Assembly: GCF_001006305.1 (NCBI RefSeq)
Contig: NZ_LBHJ01000001.1
Location: 868,001 to 932,000, forward strand
From: Silvibacterium bohemicum
Lineage (GTDB): Bacteria > Acidobacteriota > Terriglobia > Terriglobales > Acidobacteriaceae
Direction: 5' to 3'
DNA: 64,000 nucleotides
Part shown: positions 1-9,176 of the stretch, one piece after another
Layout of the letters: each line of letters starts with the position of its first letter
Numbering within the stretch: the stretch's first letter is position 1
Translations under genes and position numbers: made by a program
The notes under the pieces: model-generated
Databases searched by the model: none
What the model was told of the DNA's origin: nothing
What the model saw: only the letters and a program-made list of their open reading frames with translations

Positions 1-2847
1 TTTGCCTGCCGCCTGGCTGCCTGACACTTGTCCGATGGTCTGGCGAATCAGCTGGACTAAAGTCTCCGACGGCCCGACTTCGAGGAAGATACGCTCCGGA
101 GTGCCGGACAGCTCGGTGATGGCATCGGCGAAGCGGACTGTCTGGCGAAGTTGCCGGGTCCAGTATTCGGGCTTGGCAATGTCGACAGCGGTCAGCCAAT
201 GTCCAGTGACCGTTGAAACGACCGGAATCTGCGGCTCGTTGAAGCGGATGCCGCGTACGAACTCCGCGAAGGGTGGCAGCGCCTCCTCCACCATCCTGCT
301 ATGGAAGGCGTGCGAGGTTACCAGCTTGCGATAAACAATGCTTTCAGCGTCGAGCTTCGCGCTGAAGGCGGCAATGGCGTCGTCGGCTCCTGAGACGACA
401 CACAGCTGGGGACCATTGACGGCTGCAAGGTCGAGCGTGCCGTCGAGCAGCGCGAGGACCTTGGCCTCATTCGCGCGCACCGAGAGCATGGAGCCGCGCG
501 GCATCTTCTGCATCAGGCGGCTGCGCACAGCAATCATTCGCAGCGCATCATCGAGCGAGAATGCGCCCGCGACACACAGGGCGACATATTCGCCGACACT
601 GTGCCCGACCAGGGCCTGGGGCTTGATCCCCCATGACATCCACAGCTGAGCCAGCGCATATTCGATGGAGAAGATAGCCGGCTGCGCCCGCTCGGTTTCA
701 TTGAGCTTTGCAGCGGCTTCGGGCGTGTCTTCTTTCGGATAGAGAAGATCGATCAGGCTTTCGCCCAGCAGGGGCAGCAGCCTCGCATTGCAATCCTCGA
801 GTGCCCGCCGGAAGACCGGCTCGGTCTCGTAAAGCTCGCGGCCCATGAAGAGGGTTTGCACGCCCTGGCCGGGAAAGCAGAAGACCACCGAAGGATTGGT
901 GGTCGCGCGGTCTTCGCGCAGAATCTTTTTGCTGCCCTCGTCTTTTAGATTCTGAATGGCATCTTCAACAGACTCAACTACCAGCGCAGCGCGATATTGA
1001 TGACGGCTGCGTCCGGTCTGCAGGGTATACGCCGCGTCGGCCAGATCGATATCGGGATGCGCAGCAAGATGATCGGCGAGATCTTTCCTCAAAGCCTCGA
1101 GCGCGGTCGGCGTCTTGGCCGACCAGACGAGGAGCTGATCGCGACGGCCTGCTTCGGAAGCAGGAAGCTTCGGCGCTTCTTCGACGACGAGATGCGCGTT
1201 GGTGCCGCCGATGCCGAAGGCGCTCACTCCGGCGCGTAGCGGAGCATCTTTCGGCTCCCACTTACCCGCATCTTTGGCGATGAAGAAAGGCGTGTTCTCG
1301 AGATCGAGATGTGGATTCGGCTGCTCATAGTGCAGCAGCCTGGGAATCCATCGATTCTCCATCTGCAGCACGGTTTTGATCAGCCCGGCAGCGCCCGCGG
1401 CGACATCCAGATGGCCGACATTGGCCTTGGCGGTCCCGATAGCGCAGAACTGCTTGGCCTGTGTGGAACGCGCAAAGGCCTTGGTAAGGGCCGCGACTTC
1501 GATGGGATCGCCCAGCGGCGTCGCAGTTCCGTGGGCTTCAAGATAGGTGATGCTCTCGGCCGGAACGCCGGCCATCTTTTGCGCGCGGGCGATCACTTCC
1601 GACTGGCCTTCGACGCCGGGCGCGGTGTAGCCCACCTTCGCCGAGCCGTCATTGTTGATCGAGAAGCCGCGGATGACCGCCAGCACCTGGTCGCCGTCGG
1701 CGACCGCATCCTCAAGCCGCTTGAGCAGAACCACCCCGGCGCCCGAACCGAAGACGGTTCCACTGGCCAGGTGATCGAAAGGGCGGCAATGGCCGTCGAG
1801 CGAAGCCAGCCCGCCTTCCTGCGCGACATAACCCCGTTGTTGCGGGAAAGTGATCGAGACTGCTCCGGCCAAAGCCATGTCGCAGCCAAAGGTGAGAAGA
1901 CTCTGGCATGCCTGGCTCACGGCGACCAGAGAGGTCGAGCAGGCGCTTTGCACCGCGATGCTGGGACCGCGCAGATTCAGCTTGTATGAGATGCGAGTGG
2001 GCAGAAAGTCCTTGTCGTTGCCCAGCATGGTGACGTAGGACCCGGTCTGATAGGAGCCGGTAAAGTCTTCGAGAAAGCTCCGGTTACCCGCCAGGTTGTG
2101 CATGAAGTAAGTGTTCATGCTGCACCCGGCGAAGACGCCTACGGAGTCTTTCGTGTGCGCCGGATCGTAGCCGGCCCGCTCTAACACCTCCCATGCGCAT
2201 TCCAGGAAGACGCGGTGCTGGGGATCCATCTGCTCGGCTTCCTTGGGATAGATGCCGAAAAAGTTGGCGTCGAAGAGCGAGGCATTCTCGAGGATGGGAC
2301 GTGCCGCGACATAACGCTGGCCGGCCTCCGCAGATGGCGGTGTCGTTTCCAGCTGATCCTGTGTGAAGAAGGTGATCGACTCCACACCGTCGCAGAGATT
2401 CTTCCAAAATTGCTCGACGGAATCGGCGCCCGGGAAGCGTCCGGTCATGCCGATGATGGCGACTCCATTGGAGGCATCCCGCTTGTCGTTCTTTTGCGGT
2501 GTATCTGCGGCGAGCGTTTCGATGTGGGGAGTATTCTCGCGGCCCAGGAATTCAGCCATGGAACGAACGGTCGTATATTCGAAGACCGTCGAAGCGGGAA
2601 GTTTACGGCCGAAGGTCTGGTTCAGCTTCGAGAGTAACCGAGTGGCCAGAAGCGATGTGCCGCCTAGATCGAAGAAGTTATCTTCGCGGCCTACCGACGG
2701 CAGTCCGAGCATCTCCTGCCATACCCCGGCCACCGCGGATTCCAACATAGCTCCGCTCTGCCTGGTCTCCGTGGCAGCATTGGTTTGCTGCTGAGAAAAG
2801 CCACTTGCAGGGAGTTTTTTGTCGTCTTCTTGGGACCTGGTTGTCAT
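1..2847 (-). CDS. Modular type I polyketide synthase, ACP-KS-AT (3' end beyond window)
   Basis: The frame is open from an ATG at 2847 to the left edge, giving 949 visible residues of a longer protein. Domain order is a carrier protein (residues ~35-105, DLGGTSL with the phosphopantetheine Ser65), a ketosynthase (~126-550) and an acyltransferase (~600-900). The KS triad is complete: Cys303 in SACSTSL, His439 in EAHGTA and His479 in KANVGHL. The AT has Ser750 in GHSVGEY and the HAFH signature at 846-849, which in this family points to malonyl-CoA. Starting with an ACP rather than a KS suggests a starter unit loaded in trans. Reductive or release domains would lie outside the window. It lies 118 bp downstream of the EPS chain-length gene on the same strand, with a terminator-like hairpin between. 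Family is certain; the product cannot be told. Confidence 0.95.
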   Translation of the reverse strand, partial: MTTRSQEDDKKLPASGFSQQQTNAATETRQSGAMLESAVAGVWQEMLGLPSVGREDNFFDLGGTSLLATRLLSKLNQTFGRKLPASTVFEYTTVRSMAEFLGRENTPHIETLAADTPQKNDKRDASNGVAIIGMTGRFPGADSVEQFWKNLCDGVESITFFTQDQLETTPPSAEAGQRYVAARPILENASLFDANFFGIYPKEAEQMDPQHRVFLECAWEVLERAGYDPAHTKDSVGVFAGCSMNTYFMHNLAGNRSFLEDFTGSYQTGSYVTMLGNDKDFLPTRISYKLNLRGPSIAVQSACSTSLVAVSQACQSLLTFGCDMALAGAVSITFPQQRGYVAQEGGLASLDGHCRPFDHLASGTVFGSGAGVVLLKRLEDAVADGDQVLAVIRGFSINNDGSAKVGYTAPGVEGQSEVIARAQKMAGVPAESITYLEAHGTATPLGDPIEVAALTKAFARSTQAKQFCAIGTAKANVGHLDVAAGAAGLIKTVLQMENRWIPRLLHYEQPNPHLDLENTPFFIAKDAGKWEPKDAPLRAGVSAFGIGGTNAHLVVEEAPKLPASEAGRRDQLLVWSAKTPTALEALRKDLADHLAAHPDIDLADAAYTLQTGRSRHQYRAALVVESVEDAIQNLKDEGSKKILREDRATTNPSVVFCFPGQGVQTLFMGRELYETEPVFRRALEDCNARLLPLLGESLIDLLYPKEDTPEAAAKLNETERAQPAIFSIEYALAQLWMSWGIKPQALVGHSVGEYVALCVAGAFSLDDALRMIAVRSRLMQKMPRGSMLSVRANEAKVLALLDGTLDLAAVNGPQLCVVSGADDAIAAFSAKLDAESIVYRKLVTSHAFHSRMVEEALPPFAEFVRGIRFNEPQIPVVSTVTGHWLTAVDIAKPEYWTRQLRQTVRFADAITELSGTPERIFLEVGPSETLVQLIRQTIGQVSGSQAAGK

Positions 2848-2942
2848 AAAGTAACGCGAGGAGAGCGGTTCAAGGAATGTTGAGCGGTGTTAAGAAGAGA
2901 GCCCTCTAAGCTAAAAGCCTAATCTTGCGTTAGCAAGAAGAA

Positions 2943-2964
2943 CCTCCCCCAAAAGGGGCAGAGG
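2943..2964 (-). terminator. Hairpin after the Wzc-like gene
   Basis: Read on the minus strand, CCTC-TG-CCCC-TTTT-GGGG-GAGG begins two bases after the stop codon and is followed by TTCTTCTT. CCCC/GGGG pair around a TTTT loop and CCTC/GAGG extend the stem past a TG bulge. A second small stem-loop, CTTGC-GTTA-GCAAG, lies just beyond at 2924-2937. This looks like a Rho-independent terminator separating the EPS operon from the PKS gene, although leakage or antitermination cannot be excluded. Confidence 0.5.
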
Positions 2965-2965
2965 G

Positions 2966-5188
2966 TCAGTTCCCCTCGGTGGTGAAACTGACCGTTTCTT
3001 CCGTCCTCATCTCCTCGACCGGCTGGCTGAAAGGGTTTCCGGCCGCCGTGGGAGTGGTCATCGGCTGGCGGGGACGCCAGCGCAGGTTCATTTCATTCTC
3101 GCGAGCCGTGAATTCCTTCAGGTCGTGCTTGAGATTCTCTTCGACCCGCACCAGGCGGACCTTGTTGATCACCGCTGCTGCGCCTTGGACATCGAGGCGT
3201 TCCAGCAGACGCGCCGTGCGCTTGATTTTGTGGCGGCTGGTCTTTCCTGCCTCTGCGACCAGCAGCGTGACGTCCGCACAGCGAGCCAGATACTCCGTCT
3301 CGGCCGAGATCAGAAGCGGAGCGGCGTCGATCAGGACAATATCGTATTCCCGGGTCAGCTCCTGAAAGGCCTTGGCGACGAAACCGGAGAGAGGAGCAGC
3401 GTGCGTGGGCAGGATGTCGGTCACGACGCTGGACGCCTGCAGATTGAGGCCGGGGCCGCCCGGTGAAGCATTCTCCATACCGGCCGGTTGGGTAGCGCCA
3501 TTGGCGCCGATGGTCACGTAAGCTACGGGCGCCGTGTTTCCCGAGGCGTCGATGGTCAACGTCTTGCGGCCGAGCCGGGCGAGCGAGCTGCCCAGGTTCT
3601 CGACAATCGAGGTGGTGCCGGCTCCGGAACCGACTGCGGTAAAGACGAAGGTGCGCGCACCCGCAACCCGGGTCGAGTGATCGATTCCCGCGGCGAGGCG
3701 CAGAATGCACTCGTCGAAGACCCGCTGCGTAACGTCACCGTCGTTCAGCAGCATACCGATTGGAGCGAAGCCGAGGACCCCCTCTACATCGCTGGAGTTG
3801 TAGACATGCGGATCGAGCATATCTACGAGCACGGCAGCCATCACTCCGAGAAGCAGAGAGATGGGCAATAACAGCGGCAACAGCTGCTTTTTCTTGCTGG
3901 GAATCGGGCTGAGCGGGGGCAGCGCGGGCGAAAAGAGGTGAACCGAGCCCGGAGAGCTGCTCTCCAGCTCCAGATCGCCGATGCGGGTATCGACTTCGGT
4001 ATAGCGGGCGTCAAGCCGGGTGATGTCGGCGCTGAGTTCCTGGGCGCTCTGCAGCTTGGGACCAGCCGAAGCTGCGGCCCCGGTCTCCTGCTGCATGTCG
4101 CCGAGCAGCTTCGACTCCACGGTGGAAGAGCGATTGACCTCGGAGCGCAGCTTCTGCTCGAGACGGGTCGCCGCTTTCTTCCTCAGATCGTTCTGCATGT
4201 TGAGCAGGGCTGTGTCGATCTGGGCGAGCTGCGCTTCTGTTTCCTTGCGCAAGGGGTGATTTGGCGTCAGGCCGGCAAGCTGTTCCAGCAGCGTCGCCCG
4301 CTTCTGCGCTAGATTCGCTTTCATCGCAGAGAGCCCGGGATCGGTCTGGATGATCTCGTCGGCGGTTGCATTGAGGGCGGAGTTCGGCGCCGACGGATCT
4401 CCCGACTGCAAGGCGCTCAACTGCGCTTCGGCCTGGATTTTCTGCTCGTGAGCGGTGCTGAGATCGCCGCGCATCTTGCCCAGCTCGCTATCGAACGGAT
4501 TGATAACCGAACTGCTTACCGACGCCATTCCCAGGGAGCGCGTGATATCCGCCAGCTGCTGAATCTTCGCATCCTTTTCTTTTTGGATACTGTCGCGCGT
4601 CTGGCGCAGGGCAGCGAGTCGTTCGTCGCGGCCGTAAAACTCCTGCGACTTGGCTTTTCTGAGGAAGGAATCCGTGACTGCGTTGACGACGTCGGCGAGG
4701 TGCTCCGGATGCGGTCCCACGAGTACGATTCCGACCTGGTAGGTGGTGCCGATGCGCTCTGCTTCGATGGATCGCTGCAGTCTTTCGACGGAGGATTGGT
4801 CGGGTGCTGCCGGATTCCCCCATACTCCGGGCGGCAGATGGCGAATCGCATCTTCGATCACGTCGTAGTTGGTGATCGCATGCACCTGCTCCTGCACGTA
4901 GGAGTCGTAGGGGTATTCCTGCTCCCGCTCCGAGTGGAGGGTGGCGGGGAAGGTCGGCGACACATAGACAATGCTGGCGGTCTGATACATGACGGAGCCG
5001 CGCAAGAGAAACGCAAGTCCCAAGCCGAGCACGACCAGGGCGACAACCGCAGCAGTGACGGCGTGCAGCTGCAGGCTGCGCATAACATTGAACTTCACGA
5101 CCGGCCCTCGGGTCGCAGGACGGAGGGGCTGCTGAGGAGCTACGGGAGCGCTGCGTTGTTCGGCGGGATTGACCGGAGTGATATACAT
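2966..5188 (-). CDS. Wzc/GumC-like EPS chain-length protein with degenerate tyrosine-kinase domain
   Basis: This 740-residue inner-membrane protein combines a Wzz-like N-terminal region (TM about 44-62), a long periplasmic coiled-coil-rich segment rich in Gln/Ala/Leu, a second TM around 430-455 and a C-terminal BY-kinase/ParA-like domain. The family controls polymer length and couples the Wzy polymerase to the outer-membrane exporter. The nucleotide site is unusual. The P-loop region (about 513-527) reads VGSGAGTTS, so the Walker A lysine is replaced by Thr, and Walker A' is only TIDASG. The Walker B strand (IVLIDAAPL) is intact. The last ~50 residues contain no tyrosine, so the usual autophosphorylated Tyr cluster is absent. 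I infer a scaffold or pseudokinase role. The exporter gene lies 92 bp upstream. Confidence 0.88.
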   Translation of the reverse strand: MYITPVNPAEQRSAPVAPQQPLRPATRGPVVKFNVMRSLQLHAVTAAVVALVVLGLGLAFLLRGSVMYQTASIVYVSPTFPATLHSEREQEYPYDSYVQEQVHAITNYDVIEDAIRHLPPGVWGNPAAPDQSSVERLQRSIEAERIGTTYQVGIVLVGPHPEHLADVVNAVTDSFLRKAKSQEFYGRDERLAALRQTRDSIQKEKDAKIQQLADITRSLGMASVSSSVINPFDSELGKMRGDLSTAHEQKIQAEAQLSALQSGDPSAPNSALNATADEIIQTDPGLSAMKANLAQKRATLLEQLAGLTPNHPLRKETEAQLAQIDTALLNMQNDLRKKAATRLEQKLRSEVNRSSTVESKLLGDMQQETGAAASAGPKLQSAQELSADITRLDARYTEVDTRIGDLELESSSPGSVHLFSPALPPLSPIPSKKKQLLPLLLPISLLLGVMAAVLVDMLDPHVYNSSDVEGVLGFAPIGMLLNDGDVTQRVFDECILRLAAGIDHSTRVAGARTFVFTAVGSGAGTTSIVENLGSSLARLGRKTLTIDASGNTAPVAYVTIGANGATQPAGMENASPGGPGLNLQASSVVTDILPTHAAPLSGFVAKAFQELTREYDIVLIDAAPLLISAETEYLARCADVTLLVAEAGKTSRHKIKRTARLLERLDVQGAAAVINKVRLVRVEENLKHDLKEFTARENEMNLRWRPRQPMTTPTAAGNPFSQPVEEMRTEETVSFTTEGN

Positions 5189-5280
5189 GCCGTCGGGATC
5201 CTTGTACCTGTTTTGGCTGCGCCGACTCGGGGGAGGCCGGCTATCGAATCAGAAAGTCTAAAAACAGCGAAAATTAGTCG

Positions 5281-6321
5281 CTATTGAAGAAGTGCGCCGA
5301 TCGTGAGCATCGTTGCAATCGGGCTGAGCTTGGTAATCACGGTAGTCGCCTTGGAGAAACCGGTCTTGGGGATCGCGATAATATCGCCGGGGTGCAGGGT
5401 GATCTCCTTGTCGCCGTTCGGCATCATCATCTGCTTATAGGTGATGGTGGTGGTCTTGCCGGTTACGCCGGACACGAGAGTGATATTTTTGCTCGCCGAA
5501 TCGGTGAAGCCACCGGCCTGTGCGATCGCCAGATGCAGGCTCAGGTCCGGGGTCAAAGCCACTGCGCCGGGATTCTTAACCTCGCCCATGACTGAGACGT
5601 AGTCATTTTTCTGCGGCGGCACGAAGACGATATCGTTGCGGCGCAGCCGCATATCCGCCAGCCCATTGCCGTTTTGCAGCAGCGAGCGCAGCTCCACGGT
5701 CACCGACTGGTCGTTCCCGCGATAGATGATGCAGCGGTCGGGGATGCCGTCCTTCGAGGTGGTGTTTGCGGACAGACCACCGCGAGAGATGGTCTCGAGC
5801 AGCGTCGGCGTGCTGTCGAAATAGAGCACTCCGGGATTCTTTACATTGCCGAGGATGGTCACGTGATTGGAGCCGTACTTGTCGATGCTCAGGGTCACGC
5901 TGACATCCGTATAGTACGGGGTCAGGGCATCTTTGATGGCTTGGCTGGCGCCGAGGCGGGATTTATTGGCCAGCTCGACAGTACCGGCGACGGGAAGAGT
6001 GATGCGCCCATCCGGACCGACCGTGTGCTTTCCCGTCAACTCGGCATGGCCGGGCACGTCGAGGCTGATCTCGTCACCGGGGCCCAGCTCGTATTCCGCA
6101 TCCGCGGAAGGCTCGAAGGCCTCGAGGACCTTGGTCGGACTCAGCTTGAGCTTAGGATCGTCCGCGCCCGGTGTGGCGGAGCCATCGGAAGATATAGCCG
6201 GAGCGGTGTTAGCGGCCTGCGCCGCCTGAGCGCTCGCCTGATGAGCGGAAAATGCCGCCAGGGCGAGCGCGAATCCTAAATAAGAAAGCGATGTTCGAAC
6301 ATGCACGAAAAGCTGTTTCAT
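5281..6321 (-). CDS. Polysaccharide export outer-membrane protein (Wza/GumB-like)
   Basis: The 346-residue protein has a cleavable signal peptide (hydrophobic core ~14-26, AXA-like site at HQASA-Q). A Poly_export domain begins at YELGPGDEISLDVPG, followed by PDGRITLPVAG. SLBB-type beta-grasp repeats follow (VTILGNVKNPGVL and VSVMGEVKNPGAV), the hallmark of the outer-membrane polysaccharide secretin family. It should form the exit channel for the polymer. The hydrophobic C-terminal end (ATTVITKLSPIATMLTIGALLQ region) could be the membrane-crossing helix seen in Wza-type proteins. It is sandwiched between a GT2 gene and the Wzc-like gene, the normal partners. No good Shine-Dalgarno is visible before the ATG. 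Confidence 0.93.
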   Translation of the reverse strand: MKQLFVHVRTSLSYLGFALALAAFSAHQASAQAAQAANTAPAISSDGSATPGADDPKLKLSPTKVLEAFEPSADAEYELGPGDEISLDVPGHAELTGKHTVGPDGRITLPVAGTVELANKSRLGASQAIKDALTPYYTDVSVTLSIDKYGSNHVTILGNVKNPGVLYFDSTPTLLETISRGGLSANTTSKDGIPDRCIIYRGNDQSVTVELRSLLQNGNGLADMRLRRNDIVFVPPQKNDYVSVMGEVKNPGAVALTPDLSLHLAIAQAGGFTDSASKNITLVSGVTGKTTTITYKQMMMPNGDKEITLHPGDIIAIPKTGFSKATTVITKLSPIATMLTIGALLQ

Positions 6322-6403
6322 AGCGGGGAGGCCTATTCGTAATTTTGTTTAACGCCAACTGCTCTGTACGGCTAAAAGCCGCCGGCGTCCCGAACTACTT
6401 GCG

Positions 6404-7564
6404 TCAGCGGCTGGTTCTGATCCATGCGGCCTCAGCTTGCGAGGCGCGCAGCAATTTAGGAACGAGCCGGAACTTCCAAAGAATGTAAAACGGGGACAAT
6501 GCGAGCAACCGCAGCGTCCTGAAAAAATGCGGGCCGGCCCATGCCGCCAGCAGTACATGCGCAAACACAATGGCGAGCGAGAGCAGGCCATAGATGCGAA
6601 CCGCGGGCAGGGGAATCAGGGAAACGGCAATGAGCGCCGATACTCCAAAGGCCAGCGGCAGGCCGGCCAGATCGAGCAGCGGTTCGATCAGAGAAAAGCG
6701 TCCGCGCAGGATCTGCTTCAGCAGAGGCAGGGCCCACATCTTGGCGACCCGAATCCGGCCGCCTTCCCAGCGGGAGCGCTGTGATACTTCGCCGGAGCGC
6801 GAAACCGGCAGCTCCGCAGAGACCACGGCGTCTTCGATGAACCTCACCCGCCTTTTGGCGAGCAGCAGATGGAGGTGATACTCGAGGTCCTCGACCACCG
6901 AAAAGGCTTCATAAGGAACCTCTCGGAGGGTCCGGGCCGATATGGCGAAGCCATTCCCAAGAATTCCCGCCGACAGTCCCAGGCGATCGCGGCCCAGAGG
7001 ACGAATGAAGGTAAAACCGCGGAAGGCGAGCGAGGCCAGGCCGGAATTACCCTTGTCGGTCACGCTCTTCATCTCATACCGGCATTGGACGACATCCGAG
7101 CCCTCACCCAGAGCCTCCCGCACCATAGGGATAAAGTTCGCCGAGACCGTCGAGTCGGCATCGACGATCACGACCGCGTCCGCTCCTTCGTTCATGGCGG
7201 CAGCAAAGCCCATGCGCAGGGCATGGCCTTTTCCGCTGGCGCTGGGATCGGCGAAGACCAGGACTTCGGCTCCGGCGGTCTGGGCCGCGATTGCCGTGTT
7301 GTCGGAGCAGTTGTGGGCGATGACGAGAATTCTGGCCGTGTCGTTCGCCGAAGCGCGCAGGCTGGTGACGCAGCGAGCGATAAGCAGCTCTTCATTGTGC
7401 GCGGGCACAATTACGGTGAGGCGGCCGATGTGTTGAGTCTGTAGTCCGCGGGGTTTGCGGCGAGGCAGGAAAAGGGCGGAGGTAACGATCAACAGTTCGA
7501 GCACCAAAGGCAGAGTCGCTAGGACCAGCACAACAGCAAGACTGATATAGATTGCGTTGTTCAT
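6404..7564 (-). CDS. Membrane-anchored family 2 glycosyltransferase
   Basis: The 386-residue protein has an N-terminal membrane helix (~5-27) and a GT-A fold starting at LTVIVPAHNEE. The metal-binding DAD is in VIVDADSTV, and QRSRWEGGR matches the Q-x-x-R-W motif of processive or polymer-forming GT2 enzymes. Hydrophobic segments near the C-terminus (about 290-360) add further TMs. I chose the ATG at 7564; a TTG fifteen bases upstream is also in frame. It probably adds or polymerises sugars of the EPS at the cytoplasmic face of the inner membrane. Donor and acceptor cannot be deduced. It lies between the export-protein and WecG-like genes in the minus-strand operon. Confidence 0.92.
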   Translation of the reverse strand: MNNAIYISLAVVLVLATLPLVLELLIVTSALFLPRRKPRGLQTQHIGRLTVIVPAHNEELLIARCVTSLRASANDTARILVIAHNCSDNTAIAAQTAGAEVLVFADPSASGKGHALRMGFAAAMNEGADAVVIVDADSTVSANFIPMVREALGEGSDVVQCRYEMKSVTDKGNSGLASLAFRGFTFIRPLGRDRLGLSAGILGNGFAISARTLREVPYEAFSVVEDLEYHLHLLLAKRRVRFIEDAVVSAELPVSRSGEVSQRSRWEGGRIRVAKMWALPLLKQILRGRFSLIEPLLDLAGLPLAFGVSALIAVSLIPLPAVRIYGLLSLAIVFAHVLLAAWAGPHFFRTLRLLALSPFYILWKFRLVPKLLRASQAEAAWIRTSR

Positions 7565-7642
7565 CGATGTGTATACCAACCCCGAGGTAGAAAACGAGCT
7601 GCATGAAACATGAATCGTCTTGGGCGAACTAGAAAGCCTACC

Positions 7643-7660
7643 AAACGCTATGGAGCGTTT
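7643..7660. terminator. Perfect stem-loop downstream of the GT26-STAS gene
   Basis: AAACGCT-ATGG-AGCGTTT is a perfect 7-bp stem with a 4-nt loop, lying 120 bp past the stop of the GT26-STAS gene and 79 bp before the GT2 start. On the plus strand it is followed by TATTCT and on the minus strand only by GG, so it is a weak terminator in the operon's own direction. In an operon likely served by a NusG-like antiterminator it could be a partial attenuator. Confidence 0.3.
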
Positions 7661-7711
7661 TATTCTGGGATGCGTCGCCTTGGGGGGGATGGCAAAAGCC
7701 TAAAGTAACTT

Positions 7712-7739
7712 CAGTATAGAACTATTTAATTCAATACTG
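7712..7739. repeat. Inverted repeat in the 7565-7781 intergenic gap
   Basis: CAGTAT and ATACTG flank an AT-rich 16-bp spacer in an otherwise GC-rich sequence. The site could be an operator, an RNA hairpin or chance. No gene fits in this 217-bp gap. Confidence 0.3.
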
Positions 7740-7781
7740 CTGAATTACGTTCGTTCCATGCCATAGCTGTGCCAAATTGCA

Positions 7782-9086
7782 TCAGTTCATTGAACTCTGG
7801 TATGCGTATCCCGGGTTGGTCTCTGCCGCGTCGAACGGGGTCGAACTGTTCGCTGCTGTTACCTTTCGGCAAACATCCTGCAAAAGTTCAACCCGGACCT
7901 GCACCGGGCTATCGATGGGATGCTCTATCGAATGCGCAGCTAAGGAGTTATTGAGAATTCTCTGCTCGGCCCGGTCTGTCCGGTGGAGAGCATCCTGAAC
8001 GCTGGTGGTGGTCATGAAAAGGCCTGCCAGCCGGGAGCCGTTGATGACTCGCATGATGTGCGGCGCCATCTCCGCCAGCCAGAATTGACCGCCTGTGTCC
8101 CGAATCTTTGCAGCCATGGCAATGAGCGCGCCCAGAGCGTCGGGCCCGATGTAGTGAGCCTGGGAGAGGTTAAGGATCAGGTTCATCTGGCAGTCGACTG
8201 CCTCTTTAGTCACGGAATTGAACTCATCCATGATGTTACCGGTGAGATCACCATAGATAGATACAACACAAGTGTTACCTGTCCGGTCGGCGAAGACCCC
8301 CGACTTGGTTTTGTTTCTCGGCTGCATGGCCATCACGATCAACTGCTGCGGCATATAACGTGCAAACCCCGCGGCGTCGCCCAAGTAGCGCTGCAACAGG
8401 CGCTTCGGCTCCTGAGCCAGGCGATAGAGCCACTCCAGACCGCTCGATTGCATCCACACCGGCGCGCGGTTTATCGCTCCGGCCACGAAGTCGATAGAGC
8501 CGCCCACCCCGATGCAAACCGGCACGTTGAGACGGTGGCGATGCATGGCCAGCCACTTTTCCTGTTTGGGATTTCCCATGGCCACCAGCAGGATGTCCGG
8601 CTGGGCCCGCTCGATGCGACGCAGGATGTCCTCATGATTCATGCGCTCGAGCGGAGCCAGCGGGGGCGAATAGCGGCCCGCGATGCGCACTCCCGGATAG
8701 CGCTCCTTCAAATTCTCCGCTGCCCGGGCCGAGTTCTTTTCGCTCGATCCCAGGATGAAAATGCTGTGTCCTTCCCGCGCCGAGAGTTCGGCGAGTCGAG
8801 GCACGAGATCGACTCCGCACACGCGCTGCTTCAATGCCGCTCCCAGCATCCGCGCGCCCCAAAGGATGGGCATGCCGTCGGGAATGACCAGATCGCAGGA
8901 GCATAAAATCTGCTGCAGCTCCGGATCGCGGATGGCGTGGATGAGGAAGTCGACGTTGGCGGTCGCGATCTGGTGGAAGCCGCGATCCCGGATCTTCTCG
9001 TCGATCAATGCGATGGTTTCGTCCATGGTGACGTTGTGGAACGGGACACCCAGGATTGCGACTCTGGACGGAGATGTTCTTGCCAT
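7782..9086 (-). CDS. WecG/TagA/CpsF-family glycosyltransferase fused to a C-terminal STAS domain
   Basis: Residues ~8-225 form a GT26 (WecG/TagA/CpsF) domain: ILGVPFHNVTMDE start, TANVDFL, VIPDGMPI, IFILGSSE, LLVAMGNPKQEKW and VGGSIDFVAG. This family transfers ManNAc-type sugars to an undecaprenyl-linked acceptor. A STAS (SpoIIAA/anti-sigma-antagonist) domain follows at ~265-370 (CVVSIYGDLTG, LNLSQAHYIGPDALGALIAM). Where SpoIIAA has the phosphorylated serine (DSSGLG), this protein has GPDALG, so an Asp sits at the phospho-site (residue 316). About 65 further residues follow the STAS domain. I chose the ATG at 9086 because AAGGG lies upstream; a TTG nine bases earlier is possible. The fusion suggests that regulation or localisation is built into a sugar-transfer step. 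Confidence 0.92.
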   Translation of the reverse strand: MARTSPSRVAILGVPFHNVTMDETIALIDEKIRDRGFHQIATANVDFLIHAIRDPELQQILCSCDLVIPDGMPILWGARMLGAALKQRVCGVDLVPRLAELSAREGHSIFILGSSEKNSARAAENLKERYPGVRIAGRYSPPLAPLERMNHEDILRRIERAQPDILLVAMGNPKQEKWLAMHRHRLNVPVCIGVGGSIDFVAGAINRAPVWMQSSGLEWLYRLAQEPKRLLQRYLGDAAGFARYMPQQLIVMAMQPRNKTKSGVFADRTGNTCVVSIYGDLTGNIMDEFNSVTKEAVDCQMNLILNLSQAHYIGPDALGALIAMAAKIRDTGGQFWLAEMAPHIMRVINGSRLAGLFMTTTSVQDALHRTDRAEQRILNNSLAAHSIEHPIDSPVQVRVELLQDVCRKVTAANSSTPFDAAETNPGYAYQSSMN

Positions 9087-9176
9087 TGAAATCAAACCCT
9101 TTTCTGGGGATAGAGGCGATTGGGTTTTACGAGTGGGGAATGGAGTAAAGCGTCCATCAATTCGTAAATATGGTCG

